Shown: positions 1 to 10,631 of the stretch, piece after piece
Numbering within the stretch: the stretch's first letter is position 1
Layout: each line of letters starts with the position of its first letter
Source of the DNA: Brachionus plicatilis
Taxonomy: Eukaryota > Rotifera > Eurotatoria > Ploima > Brachionidae
DNA: 64,000 bases
Assembly: GCA_010279815.1 (NCBI GenBank)
Contig: QEOQ01000256.1
Location: forward strand, 952,269 to 1,016,268
Direction: 5' to 3'
Notes under the pieces: model-generated
The model's input: the letters and a program-made list of their open reading frames with translations, nothing else
Told to the model about the DNA's origin: nothing
Database searches by the model: none
Translations under genes and position numbers: made by a program

Positions 1-504
1 AAAATATCATTTCAATTCAAAAAGTTAATTTTTAGATATTAAAATAAATATTTGATTTAATTTAAATAATTTTAATGTAACATGCTTTACGTGCAATGTA
101 GATTTAGAAAATAAAAAAAAATGTAAAAACATTTTCTCAATCCATTGATAAAATCGATTTTCAATTTAGTTAACTGAATGTTTCATTTTATAACTTATTT
201 TGAATTTTTTATTTGAATTTCTTTTTTAAATTTAATTGTGAATGCTAAACGCAAATACTTTTGAAATAAAAAATCTCAAATAAACTTTACAAAAAATCAG
301 TTAATACATTTAAATACTAAAATCGATTATTAATGGACTGATAAAATGTTTTTTCAATTTTTTTTTTATTTTCTATATCTACATTGTATGTAAAGCATGT
401 TACATTACAATTATTTCCATTAAATCAAAGATTTAGTTTAATATCTAAAGATAAACTTTTTGAATTGAAATGATATTTTGAATTAATCATCAACTTCAAG
501 ATGC
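1..504. repeat. Inverted-repeat element, family P, copy 1 (left tip cut by window edge)
   Basis: The first ~110 bases reappear reverse-complemented at about 370-480: the left arm carries AATATCATTTCAATTCAAA and a CATGCTTTACGTGC motif, the right arm GTAAAGCATG and TTTGAATTGAAATGATATT. The right end reads CTTCAAGATGC. A second copy with both ends lies at 35045-35541. No ORF, so it looks like a non-autonomous foldback or MITE. It sits in the SPOP intron. No target duplication can be read because the left end is off the window. Confidence 0.7.
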
Positions 505-998
505 CCATAATTTTAAGACTTGGTCAAAAGGTTTAAAGTCAGAATTGCGAAAAGAGATATTATATTTTCATATTTTTAGATTTTATCTCATAGAATTTTT
601 ATTTTTCATTTTGATAACTAAATAAAAAGAGGGGGTTATTTTTTAATTTCTTAAGTATTGCACAAAAAATCTAAAAATATGAAAATATAAAAATGTAAAT
701 TATTTTCATTTTACCGCGAAAAGTAAAGTCATAAACTTATAAAAATTTTAAAATTTTTTTTCAAAGTTTTTTTTTTTAACACTTAAATTACCAAAATTTT
801 CTATTTTTTGACATGATATAAAAATGTTAAGAAAATAAATTTTTATTATTTTTTTATCAAAAAATTTTGAAATTTAAATCACATGACTATAGCTATACAA
901 CTAATTATTTAGAAAAAATAAATACAAAATACAATTTTTTTCCAAGTTTCTTCCCAATACTTGAATTTTCTGTTCTTTACAAAACTTTACTATACACA

Positions 999-1119
999 TA
1001 GAGTTGTTTAAAAGTCACAAGTCTCAAGTCAAGTCCAAGTCCGGACTTTTTTTTTAATTCAAAAAAAATTTTTTAAAGTCCGGACTTGGACTTTTTTTTG
1101 GGACTTTTAAACAACTCTG
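999..1119. mobile_element. hAT-like MITE, family H1, 121 bp
   Basis: Near-perfect palindrome starting TAGAGTTGTTTAAAAGTC and ending GACTTTTAAACAACTCTG, with GTCCGGACTT-type repeats inside. Both sides carry the 8-bp direct repeat TATACACA (991-998 and 1120-1127). An 8-bp target duplication with CAGAG-type ends is typical of hAT transposons. The first base is T instead of the C seen in sister copies. No coding capacity. Confidence 0.85.
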
Positions 1120-1138
1120 TATACACATGGTCATTAAT

Positions 1139-1706
1139 TTAATCATTTTCATTTGTATACTTGAGGATCATATCTACCATCGTCAAGTCAAAAATCATCA
1201 AGAATGCTGAAAGTTTTGAACTATCAATATGCCTAGTTGCATAGCTTGTTGGTTCAGATTCTGTTTAAAATTAATTTTTTTTACAGTCTCTTCTCCATTT
1301 TTTGTCCACAAAATTTTACTTGTATTACTAAATTTGGATCGGTTTTATCACATTCATTTCCTTTTCTGATAGCATATTCAATTTTTTCAACTACATGGCG
1401 ATTTATCTCATCAGCTTCATCATCATTATAATTCATCATTATTTTTTTTCTTTTATTTTGTACTTTATTTTTATATTTTTATGAAACTTTATTTAAATTT
1501 TTTTATTCTTTTACTTTAAAGGAGGATAATTCAATTCAATAATTAAAATTAAAATAAATAAAAAATCCTGATTTTCTTCATCTGAAGAATTAAATAAATT
1601 AATTCATCACTGCTATTCTTTATTACTCTCGTTTTCTTTATTTATTTCTTCATCGGATACTTCACAATTTCTAAATCTTTCAAGCTGTTCTCGGGCTCTT
1701 TGACGA
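1139..1706 (-). pseudogene. Coding-like relic, possibly piggyBac-type transposase N-terminus
   Basis: Three minus-strand segments look protein coding but do not join in frame. They are 1706-1613 (acidic/basic, ending in a stop), 1439-1281 (begins ATG ATG AAT; 52 residues including ADEINRHVVEKIEYAIRKGN) and 1261-1139 (contains SKLSAFLMIFDLTMVDMIL followed by a TN dipeptide). The last resembles the segment before the conserved ETNRYA-like motif of piggyBac-derived proteins, but this is recall and weak. The MULE-type MITE at 1707-2036 lies against the first segment and an H1 MITE beyond the last, so whatever was here has been broken up. It is antisense to the SPOP intron. It could also be chance open frame. 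Confidence 0.25.
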
Positions 1707-2036
1707 GGCAATATGAATTTTGGAGCAAAAATCAATAACAAAATATTAAAAGTGGCAAAGCTTAAGCTCTGAATGACCAAAACATGTTCTATAAATTGTA
1801 GCAACTGATACATTCTTTGTTCCAAAAGTTAAAGTTTATTTGGATTTTTAATATAATATAATATTCCAAATTTACTATTTTCTGACTTTTGCAGATTTTT
1901 TGCAGAGTTTTGCAGAATCAGTATATTAAAGGAAGTATCAGTTACTACAATTTACATAAAATGCTTTGGTCCTTCAGAACTTAAGCTTGGGCACTTTTAA
2001 TATTTCATTTGTTCTTGTACCAAATTTCACAATGCT
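1707..2036. mobile_element. MULE-like MITE, family M, copy 1 (9-bp target duplication)
   Basis: Palindromic element of about 330 bp. The left end is GGCAATATGAATTTTGG and the right end CCAAATTTCACAATGCT; the arms share TATTAAAAGTG, AAGCTTAAG and a TTGTAGCAACTGATAC motif. It is flanked by the 9-bp repeat CTTTGACGA (1698-1706, 2037-2045), which can be read as up to 12 bp because the flanks and ends agree. A 9-bp duplication is characteristic of Mutator-like elements. Better copy at 45265-46191. Confidence 0.75.
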
Positions 2037-2353
2037 CTTTGACGATTTGATCGACATTTTTAATTTTTTTTATTAATTTTATTTATTAAACAGAAAAAAC
2101 ATCTTATGTAAAAAATTGTTAAAAAATACATTTTATTTCATCATCAATAAGTCATAAACCAAGTCTGGTAATAAAAAGATAATTTTTTTTTACAAAAAAA
2201 TTTTTTTTTTGATCAATTTCTTTTTTTTTATATTCAAAAATATTAGTAAAAAAGAGTTCATAAAACTTCTAACTTCTAACTTTAACCAATTTTTTTATCA
2301 AAAAAAACTCAAGAATGTCAAAAATGGCAGGGTGGTAATTTAAGTGTTAAAGT

Positions 2354-2798
2354 AAGGGTTGTTAATAGAAAATCGATTATAATTTGTTTTTTTTTATTCG
2401 AATAAATTAAAATAATCAATTAAAAGAAAATTAAAAAATAAATATTCGATTAAAAATTTTCGATTTTTAAGTATCATTTAAAAATTATGCTAACTTCTCC
2501 TCCCATATTCCAATTTTTTTTGAGATAACTTGGTCTAGACAATTAAAATTTTTGGTCTTTTGATTTTATTTTTTTATGACAAAGTGAAAAAGAATTTTTA
2601 GAAAGTTTATTTTACGAAAAGATTAAGAAGATGTTAATTTTTTTTAATTTTTTTCTTTTTCACCAAACAAAAAAGAATCTTCGAATAAAAAAAAATTTTA
2701 TTCGATAGAATCAAAAAATAAAAAACATTTTATCGAGATCTTTCATTTAATAGTCGATTTTTTTTAATCATAAAAAAAAAGATCTATTAAAAACCCTA
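2354..2798. mobile_element. hAT-like MITE, family H3, 445 bp
   Basis: Starts AAGGGTTGTTAATAGA and ends TCTATTAAAAACCCTA (reverse complement TAGGGTTTTTAATAGA). It is bounded by a perfect 8-bp direct repeat GTTAAAGT at 2346-2353 and 2799-2806. The interior has TCGAATAAA and ATTCGAT motifs in both orientations and no ORF. The end sequence differs from family H1, so this is a separate group. Confidence 0.75.
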
Positions 2799-3263
2799 GT
2801 TAAAGTCCGGATTCGAACTTTAACAAATTTTTTTTTGTAAAAAATGAAGATAAGAAGTTAAAGTTTTGATTGACTTTTACTTTTGACCAATTATGAAAAT
2901 TTCTGCAAAATGAGCCAGGATTTTAATTTCCTAATGGTTAATCAATGTGAATTGCACTCGATAAATTAATTTTTATTAATTCTAGAAAAAATAATTATAT
3001 AACAAATTTCTTTGGTTCTCTGGTACTGAATTTCTCTTTGTCAAAAATTTAGCAATGTAAATTTTTGATCCAAAGAACACATTTTTTTAGTTTAGACTTT
3101 TTTTAGTCAAAAGTTTAAGTCAAAGTCAAAAAAAAGCACTTTAAATTTAAATTTTTTTTGTTCCAAAAATTATCACTACCATAAATTGCTCGGTTTTTGT
3201 TTTTTTGTTCTAGAATCCACAATGCCAAATTTAAACAATTGAACACTAACTTTTTTTTTAAAG

Positions 3264-3405
3264 ACATGCGTCAGATGTTATTGAGACCCATGGATGGAAA
3301 AATATGACCAAATGTTATCCTCATTTAGTGGCCGAAACATTTAAAGCCTTGGTTAATCAACAAAGCCCGACGATCGGGCCAGCTAGAAAGAAACTTAAAC
3401 TTTAA
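3264..3405 (+). CDS. SPOP: SPOP-like protein, last exon (C-terminal 46 residues)
   Basis: Terminal exon only. After a polypyrimidine acceptor (tttttttttaaag) the frame opens with one base completing a codon, then 46 residues and TAA. It begins HASDVIETHGWKNM, contains HPHLVAE-like YPHLVAETFKALV, and ends GPARKKLKL. This matches my recollection of the C-terminus of speckle-type POZ protein (HATDVLETSGW, HPHLVAEAYRSL, GPPRKRLKQ), the end of the BACK-like region plus the basic nuclear-localisation tail. SPOP is the MATH-BTB substrate adaptor of Cullin-3 ubiquitin ligase, found in nuclear speckles. No penultimate exon is visible in the 3.26 kb upstream, so that intron runs off the window and contains at least four MITEs. 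The MATH and BTB domains cannot be checked. SPOP versus SPOPL paralogue cannot be decided. Confidence 0.85.
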
Positions 3406-3410
3406 ATGAA

Positions 3411-3416
3411 AATAAA
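3411..3416 (+). terminator. Candidate poly(A) signal of the SPOP-like gene
   Basis: AATAAA six bases after the stop. A very short 3'UTR would result. AATAAA-like hexamers are common by chance in such AT-rich DNA, so this is only the nearest candidate. Confidence 0.35.
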
Positions 3417-3419
3417 GCT

Positions 3420-5640
3420 TTGAGCTTTTTCAGGAACGTGATGCAGAGATATCTCAGGTGCTAAATTAGTAAATTTATGTAAATATACAACAAGCTCTAT
3501 TTTTTTCGGTTCAACAATAATTCTAATGTGTGTTTATTTTTATTATTTCAAGTTTATTGTAAAATACATTAATTTCTTGATTGTTCTACTATAATCAGCC
3601 TTCCGTTGTACTTAAACCCTATTATTTCTCGTTTTGATTGTTACTTGGCTCAGCTCAATTTTAAAACAAAATTGTAACAAAATACTTTTTTGGAATTTTT
3701 AGAAAATGTTCAATTGTTATGTGAAATCAATTTTGATATTTTTGTGCTACTGTTATAATTTTCATTTAGTTATTAGATAAAGTCTAAAAAGAGATTGCAA
3801 GGTGAGTTCATTAACAATTACAACAAGCTTCAATATTTATTTATTTTTAAAGTTTTTCTTATAAAAAAAAACTAAAATTTTTAATTTAAAAAAAAATAAA
3901 ATGTTCATCTGATCTAAAATTTTTGAATTAATAATCTGTTAAATATCTAATAAAATTTATGCTTTTTTTTACAAATTTTAATGTAAGAAGAAAATTGATT
4001 TAATAAAAAATAAAATACTAAAGATTGTTTTGAATATTTTTGTTTTATCAAATACTGATACTGTGCGAGCCATTTCTTGAGCATAAAAATGGATTTATTG
4101 AATTTTTTGTGAGTTTTTAATGTGACCAGAAGAAGTTAATTTAAAATTTTGTTAATGACAAATTCATGTCGTCCCGTTCTTTTCGCATAAATTTGCGTTC
4201 ATATTTCAAGTATTCCTTGGTTTTTAAAATGTGAAGAATTTGCATGAATAATTTTACATGTTTTAATTCGTACAGTTTAATTTAAAAAGCAATTCATTTA
4301 ACATATTTTTTTTTGACATAATTATTTAGACAAAAAAATTTTCAATTATCAATAAAAAAATTTCAACAAATTTTAATTGTAACAAATTATATTTTTTAAT
4401 TTTTATAATCAATTAAATTACAAAAAATTTTTAGAAAATTAAATTTTCAGTCTGCGTGTTCAGAAAGTCTGTCATTACTTTATCAATTTGTCTATTTTAG
4501 TTTTCTTTAACATTATATTTTAATTTATTTAATTTTAATTTTTTTTCTTTTTTTTTAATATATTTTAATCTGACGGAGCTTTAGCTATTTATAATTTTTA
4601 TCAATAGTTTACTTGAGAGCTTTATTGAGACATTTTATCTAAAATTTATCATATATATTTATTTAAATATTTATTAAAATAAATATATCTAAAAAATTTA
4701 TCTAAAATTTTTAAATTTATAAAATTTTTTTACAAAATGTGATTATGTACAACAGAATATATTTTCTGCCTTTGTAGTTTTATCAAAAATAAGAAAAGTA
4801 ATTTGAAATGACAAATTCATAGAAAATATCTTTGATTTATTTTAAAATTTAAATTAAATTTATAAGGACCAGACTTTTATTTAAACTTTTTTTTTTTTAA
4901 TTTAGAATCAAAAATAGCTCTGGCTCAATAAAGATATAAACTAATAAAAATATTTAATAAAAGCAAGAACCAGTAGAAAAACTAAATATAAATTCAGTCA
5001 GTAAATAAATATAAATTTTCAGTATTTTTTTAAATATTTTTTCAGTATTTTTTTAAATATTTTTTCAGTATATTTTTTAAATATTTTTTCAGTATATTTT
5101 TAAAATTAAATCAGTAAAAAATTAAAAAATGATCATTATTTTAAATATTTTGTCAGCATATAATTGTTTTTTGTCGGTAAAAAATTCAAAACAGTCAATA
5201 AATAAATAATTTTCTGTCAGTTTATAGTTGTCTGTAAAACTTAAGTCAATTAAAAAAAAGAAAAAAAAAGTAAAATTAAAGCAATTTATTTAGCAAGACA
5301 ATACAAAACTAAATTAAAGTAAAAAGAATAAAAAAAAAAAATTAAAAAAAAAGGTAAAATTAAAATTAGTTAAAATATATTTCATATAATTTATGTAGGA
5401 GCTAAAGAAAATTTTTAAGTACCTAATTTTTATTTCTAAATCAGTTAATTAAAAAATTAATAAAATAATTTTTAGAATATCATGCTTGAGAAAGTTAAAA
5501 AAAATTGAAATCAACAATGAGTGTTGGAATTGAGCTTTTGTAGTTTTAAAAATTAGAGTATAAAATGCTTTTCAAATTATTATTAAATTATAAGAAAAAT
5601 AGATAATTAGAATAAAATTAATATACAAAAAATAGTTTTT
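3420..5640. other. AT-rich intergenic stretch without recognisable genes
   Basis: No open frame of note and no splice-bounded coding segment recognised on either strand. It holds poly-A/T runs and a short run of repeated (TTTTTCAGTATTTTTTTAAATA)-like units at about 5020-5105. Confidence 0.6.
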
Positions 5641-5643
5641 AAA

Positions 5644-5730
5644 ATTAATATAATGTTATAAACCTTATATAAATAATGTTTCTTCCGGATCTGTTTGGAT
5701 CTGGTAGTTCGGAGTTATAACATTATTAAT
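5644..5730. repeat. Short hairpin repeat
   Basis: ATTAATATAATGTTATAA at the left is mirrored by TTATAACATTATTAAT at the right, with a TTCCGGATCTG-type core. Possibly a tiny MITE. No other copy noticed. Confidence 0.5.
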
Positions 5731-5867
5731 AAAGAAAAAGAAATAAGTAAATATTAATAACTACTTTATTAATAAATGGCCACTTCTAGCCTAACGAAAA
5801 TAATAACAAAAGAAGAGAAAAGAAAAGAAAACAAAATAATTTCAAAGTTTTTCTTCAAATCGCACAT

Positions 5868-5951
5868 GTCTAATATTTTACACAGTGTTAAATACTATCA
5901 ACTTGCTAAGCCCATGAGATCATAGTATTTGCACTGTGAAACTTTAGACAT
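5868..5951. repeat. Short imperfect palindrome
   Basis: TGTCTAATATTTTACACAGTG and AATACTAT are mirrored by ATAGTATTTGCACTGTG and CTTTAGACA. The loop contains GCCCATGAGATC. Likely a small foldback relic. No coding content. Confidence 0.5.
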
Positions 5952-6340
5952 TTAAGTTGGCTAGAGTCGGTGTTGTAGTTATTGAGAGAACTACAACAGT
6001 AAAATTAATGTCGAGTTTTAATAATTAAAATTTAATATTTAAATTTAGAATAATTTTTTTAAAATTCAAAAAATCAAAGTAAACAAAAATTAAAGATAAA
6101 CAATTTTTTATGAAAAACTTAAAGTTTTTATATATTCAATTTTAGGAATTTTTTGTTCATAATAGATATGTTAAATTTTAAGAAAAAGTTTATAATTTTA
6201 AGATCTGTTTCAGTTGAGATTCGAACAATGTCTTGTTTCAGGTCAGATTTAACTATATAGAATTAAAAATCATCTTCAACATGATTTATTTTATTAAAGT
6301 GAATAGACACTTCTGAACATGAATTAAAAAATTTTAAAAA

Positions 6341-6475
6341 ATTTGTACAAAAGAATTCCAATCTCTGCGAAAAGTCTGCAATTTATTGCATAGATTAATC
6401 AAGTATTTTTTGGTGATGTGCATTTTACAGAAAATTTAAGAGTTTTTGCAGAGATTGGAATTCTTTTGTACAAAT
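6341..6475. repeat. Inverted repeat with 28-bp near-perfect arms
   Basis: The left arm contains TTGTACAAAAGAATTCCAAT followed by CTCTGC; the right arm is the exact reverse complement (GCAGAGATTGGAATTC..., ending ACAAAT). The spacer is about 80 bp. Family-M-like end sequence (TACTAAAATTTCACATTGCC) occurs just downstream at about 6570-6588, so this may be part of a decayed MITE. Confidence 0.6.
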
Positions 6476-6707
6476 TTATACAATATTGTACTTTTTGCAG
6501 AACCATTTTTGCACGATTAGTAAAAAAATTATAAAGTTTTTACTTTTTGTACTGTAGTTTTTGTACTAAAATTTCACATTGCCACCAAATGATTAAATTA
6601 GTGAGAATTCACTGGAAACAACAATTTAATTAAAGAAGTTACAAGAATTGCATCTCAATCAACAACAACATCACAATCTACATCAGAATTATCTTCAGAA
6701 GTTATAT

Positions 6708-7032
6708 TAATTTCGATGCTGAAAAGGCATTCGACAAAATTTGGCGAGATGGATTGTTTTTTAAACTAGTCACTTGAATGTAAGAAACCTTTGGGTACTC
6801 TTAAAAAAATATTACGACACCTCCTCAGCAATTATTGTCTCAAATGGGATATCCTCGAATCCATTCAAAATCCAATGTGGTGTTAAACAAGGTTCTTTCC
6901 TCTTTCATGTTTAACATATTCATCTGTGACCTAATAGAAAATTGTTTAAAAAGAAAAATCGGAGCTCAATTCAAGAAAATTAATGTGTCAATAATTGTCT
7001 ATGCTGATGACATTATAAAAAGCTTTTATTAG
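6708..7032 (+). pseudogene. LINE reverse-transcriptase fragment
   Basis: Degenerate pieces of a non-LTR retrotransposon reverse transcriptase. At about 6711-6775 the frame reads INFDAEKAFDKIWRDGLFFK, the motif A region with its catalytic Asp. Farther on, NGISSNPFKIQCGVKQGS (motif B region, GVKQG) is followed in another frame by VSIIVYADDI, the motif C catalytic pair, at about 6988-7017. At least one frameshift and in-frame stops separate the parts. The copy stops at the start of the large inverted-repeat element at 7014, which seems to have inserted just after the YADD box. After its far end (about 10101) the frame could resume for a few codons (ISCIII), compatible with an insertion but not proof. 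Clade not determined. Confidence 0.7.
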
Positions 7033-7393
7033 TAAAAATTTGATTGTGAAATTTAAATTCATAAAAAATTAATTTTTTCAAAACAAACAGGGCATACGTT
7101 ATCAATAAGTTTATATATTATAGAATAAATTTCCTTAAAAATTCAATTATTAATGTTAAAATATTAAATAAATTTTTTTTTGAAATTTTCCAATAAAAGT
7201 CTTATTTTTCAACAATATTTATTTTAGTCATTTATTTATTTTGGCAAGTCACCTCCCCAGCTTTGAAATTTTAAAATATAATTTACAGATACTTGATTTT
7301 ACAATTGAAGTTTTTTGACATGGCATTGATATGTTGTCTGCTTTTGAAAATTCTTTTATTTAAAAAAAATATATATATACACGAAAGTTTAGT

Positions 7394-7636
7394 CTATAAT
7401 AAATAATAATTATTCACAGGTTTAAATTCTAGGCTTTTAAAGTGGTGGGGAATAACGCAGTGTAGTGTTAATTTTCTTCGTAGAATCAAATTCAAAGGAG
7501 ACTGTAAATTTGTATATTTAGAGATGAACAATAACGCTAACTTATTATTTTGAATATATCTAATAAGGTTTTTTATTTGTGGAGGAAAAGTGTTTATTTC
7601 CTCGAAAACAATTAACGGTTTATTTCTTTGAAACAC
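7394..7636 (-). pseudogene. Coding-like fragment with P-loop ATPase-like Walker B and sensor pattern
   Basis: Open frame of 80 codons ending in TAG, without a certain start (it opens at GTG; an upstream exon or frameshift is likely). The residues look non-random: KPLIVFEEINTFPPQIKNL gives a hydrophobic strand followed by acidic residues like a Walker B motif. LALLFISKYTNLQSP follows like a strand-plus-polar sensor segment, and then a basic stretch (ILRRKLTL). This arrangement recalls P-loop ATPases of large DNA transposons such as Polinton/Maverick elements (their FtsK/HerA-like packaging ATPase), but no Walker A is present and the similarity is impressionistic. Its place inside a long-terminal-inverted-repeat element supports transposon origin. 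It may equally be a chance frame. Confidence 0.3.
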
Positions 7637-8180
7637 AAGGCTACAGGTTCGACAAAACGAATCCTTATTTGTTGAGGTGAAAACACCGATGAAATTTGAG
7701 CATTTGATCCATTTTTTTCGTTGCCTTTAACTTCATGTTAAGTTAAATTGTTTGCGTAAATTACATTTAAACAGTAATTTGATACAAATTTTTTATAAAT
7801 TTTAAATGGATTAACTATTTATGAAACTTAATGTGATTTGTAAATCAGATTTTTTTTTTATTTTTCAACTTGTTTATGAGGCTTAAAATTTTTTTAAATA
7901 AATAAATATTGATTCAAGTTTGGAACATTTTTACTTCATTCTCAAACGACATTTTAAGAGTTTTAATTTATTTTTATTTTCAATTATTATTAAGAATATC
8001 ATTCCACTTTTATATTATTTTTCGGAACTCAAATTTTGCGCCATTAATTTTAATCTCTTAAAAATTAAAAATACTTTAATTCGCACATTTTTTAAATCAA
8101 CTGCCCAAACTTTTAAAATTATCAACGTTCAAAGTAAAGCAGCTTTTAAACATGTCTACTTAAATTATTTCACATGCAAA

Positions 8181-9066
8181 ATTTAAAATCCTCCCAGTCT
8201 GGTATACAAATTTTATAACATGACGAAGATTTTTGCTCCAAAACAATCATTAAAAAACTGAAAAGTATTTATTATATATTGTTGAGAACCCTTCTTTTTT
8301 TGTGACCAAAGTCTTTAATTTTATTAATTTATCAGTTTAAATAATAAGCTTTCTAAAGTGCTTGAGAATTTAATATTGATTTCTTGCTAATATTTTATAA
8401 TGTTAGAATATTTCTTCAACTTTCTTGTTGGCTATTTCTTTCTTTAGTTAAGCTTACCACAGTAATGACTTTTTTCAGAGATGTACTTCCAAAGTTGTTC
8501 CGATAAACTTTTGATTATTTAATTTTAATGTTCTTTTTTTTGTCTTTTTTCAGGAACAAATTAAAATAAGTTAATTAAGTTAAAATGCGAATAAATTTGA
8601 GGTCACGAGAGAATGGAATAATTAAGCTATAAATTAATGGTTCATAGAATATGGACAATTATTTGATAAGAGAACTTAAAAGGGTACCATTTGGAGTGGG
8701 CAAGTTTTTTGCATTTTTCATGAATAGTATCTAGAATAAATTTGGTAAGCACTTGACCATTTGAGAGGTGGAAAGAAATTATTGAGTTTATTCCAGGAGC
8801 GTTTCTTTTAGTTTACTCAATAACTTTAATATCAATTTAATTTAAATTACCCTTAATAATGTGAGCTTTTTAATAAAAAATTCTCAAAAAATTAATCAAA
8901 TTAAATTCGCTTTTTTTTTAATTAATTAAATACTAAGCAATAGATTAATTTTAAATAATTCGACAATAAAACACAGAAACTCCTCCCAACCTCGTATACA
9001 AATCTTATAACATGGCGAAGATTTTTACTCCAATACAACCATTAAAAAACTGAAAAGTATTTTTTA
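8181..9066. repeat. Pair of ~85-bp direct repeats
   Basis: About 8185-8270 and 8981-9064 are near-identical. Both carry GTATACAAATYTTATAACAT, a GAAGATTTTTRCTCCAA motif and AAAAAACTGAAAAGTATTT. They lie 0.8 kb apart inside the 3.1 kb inverted-repeat element and may be ends of an internal insertion. No function seen. Confidence 0.65.
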
Positions 9067-9479
9067 AATATAGTTGTGAATGAATAAGCTATTTTGTATC
9101 CAATTAATATGAAGCTGTAATATCTATGTTCTTTGATTCAAAAATTTACTCAAGCTGCCTTTCTAGTCTCAAGTCTAGCAAAAAGATAATAAATCAATTG
9201 CTTTTTTCTATTGAGAAAAAGTAGATTAATGTTCTTCATGAATCAAAAGTGCAAATAAAATTGGAAAAAATTTGGAAACAAAAATTTCTGCTTATTACTA
9301 TATTCTTAAAAATAATTTGAAAAATTTAAAAAAATATTATTTACAAATTTGATAAATCATAATGAATTAGAATATTTTTTCATCGATTATTTTCGATGAG
9401 ATGGTAACTCATTAATGATTCGTCTATCAATTTATTCATGGTTTTTTGTGTAAAATTTTTTAACTTAATATTATTTTAG

Positions 9480-9740
9480 CGATTTTTGATTGATAATATC
9501 TTTTGAACAGAGCATCGGAAAAATTAGATATTTCAGCTTCATATCTTTCGGCCGAATATTTACCCGATTGTCTCGAACATTTAAGTTTTTTATTAAAAAT
9601 TGCTCTTTTAATATTAAAAATGAATAAAAAAATAAATTTTATCGATCAATTCTTTTATAATCGATATTGATTTAGCTACTTTACAATTAATTTTTAATAA
9701 TCTTTTATAAATAACTTTTGAATAAAAGAAACATCAATAA
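9480..9740. repeat. Interspersed repeat R15, copy 1
   Basis: Shares about 150-250 bp with 15040-15270 in the same orientation: CCGATTGTCTCGAACATTTA here against CCGATTTTCCCGAACATTTA there, then AAGTTTTTTATT, TTGCTCTTTT, AATCGATATTGATTT and ACTTTTGAATAAAMGAAAC. Diverged, no ORF. Each copy lies inside a different inverted-repeat element. Confidence 0.6.
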
Positions 9741-10109
9741 AATCTTAATTTATGGTAGTTTTGAGTAAATCAAGACATCTAATTCCTGGCTTAACATTAA
9801 ATATTCAAAATGTGAAAAATAAAGCTTCAAATAAATCGTTCCATGGTAAATTAATTGATTATATGGGTACAAAATAGCTTATTAAAATAAATAAATATCT
9901 AAAATAAATAATGTTGAAAAATAAAACTTTTATTGGAAAATTTCAAATAAAAATTTATTTAATATTTTAACATTAATAATATTCTATATTATATAAACTT
10001 ACAAAAAAACAATAAATGTATGCCCTGTTTGTTTTGAAAAAATTAATTTTTTATGAATTTAAATTTCACAATCAAATTTTTACTTATAAAAGCTTTTTAT
10101 ATATCCTGT

Positions 10110-10620
10110 ATCATAATTTAGAATAAAAAATATCCAAAATTAGAGAAGAACATATTTATTAGGAAAAAGTAGGAAAAAAACATATAAAAAGGATACTAAA
10201 ACATCAAAAAAGAGAAGCTCATGTAAAAAAAAATTTTAACTTTAAACTGATATAAAAAACCAAAAAAATTGGAAAATTCATCACTTATCCATTATTAGCA
10301 CCATGAATGATTTTTTCCTAATTCTTTGACATTAAGCTAATAGGACATTTCTTTTGGTTTCTTAGGCAATACCAAATTGTTCTTTTGGCTCGAATTTCGA
10401 ATGTAAGCTGGAATTTTTTTTATATTAATTTTTAAATAAAAAAATCTTTAAATTAAAAAATTTATTTAAAAAAATTTTTCCGGTTATCAGTCCAGCAAAT
10501 TTTGATATTAAAAAGTCAATTAAATTGATAAGCATTCTAAATTATGTTTTTTGATTTTTTGACTTTTAGATTGAATTAATTAAAGGAAATAAAGATATTT
10601 GGACAGCAAATTGAATAAGT
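10110..10620. other. 5' flank of the PAN-WD40 gene
   Basis: No coding segment seen. AT-rich, with no clear TATA box or initiator distinguishable from background; the promoter must lie here. Confidence 0.4.
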
Positions 10621-10631
10621 TAAATAATAAA

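Larger units (their letters stand above)
7014..10101. mobile_element. ~3.1 kb element bounded by ~225-bp terminal inverted repeats
   Basis: 7014-7240 reappears reverse-complemented at about 9878-10101. The tips read TATAAAAAGCTTTTAT; inside come GTAAAAATTTGATTGTG, AACAAACAGGGCATAC and TGAAATTTTCCAATAAAAG, in mirrored order on the right. The arms differ by small indels, so the copy is not brand new. The interior holds one minus-strand ATPase-like frame (7394-7636), an 85-bp direct repeat pair (8185 and 8981) and otherwise AT-rich sequence. The left tip cuts a LINE relic. Long inverted repeats occur in several DNA transposon classes; the superfamily is not determined. Target duplication possibly TATA, ambiguous. 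Confidence 0.7.

Noticed and set aside
1237..1431. 64-codon + strand frame
   Set aside because: Phe/Ser-rich, opposite strand to a more protein-like segment, no recognisable features.
7920..8186. 88-codon + strand frame in the 3.1 kb element
   Set aside because: Composition is what AT-rich DNA gives by chance (F, I, L, N, K only); no motif.
8570..8830. Scraps of coding-like sequence (YLIRELKRVPFGVGKFFAFF)
   Set aside because: Several stops within 60 codons and no family recognised; too weak to call.
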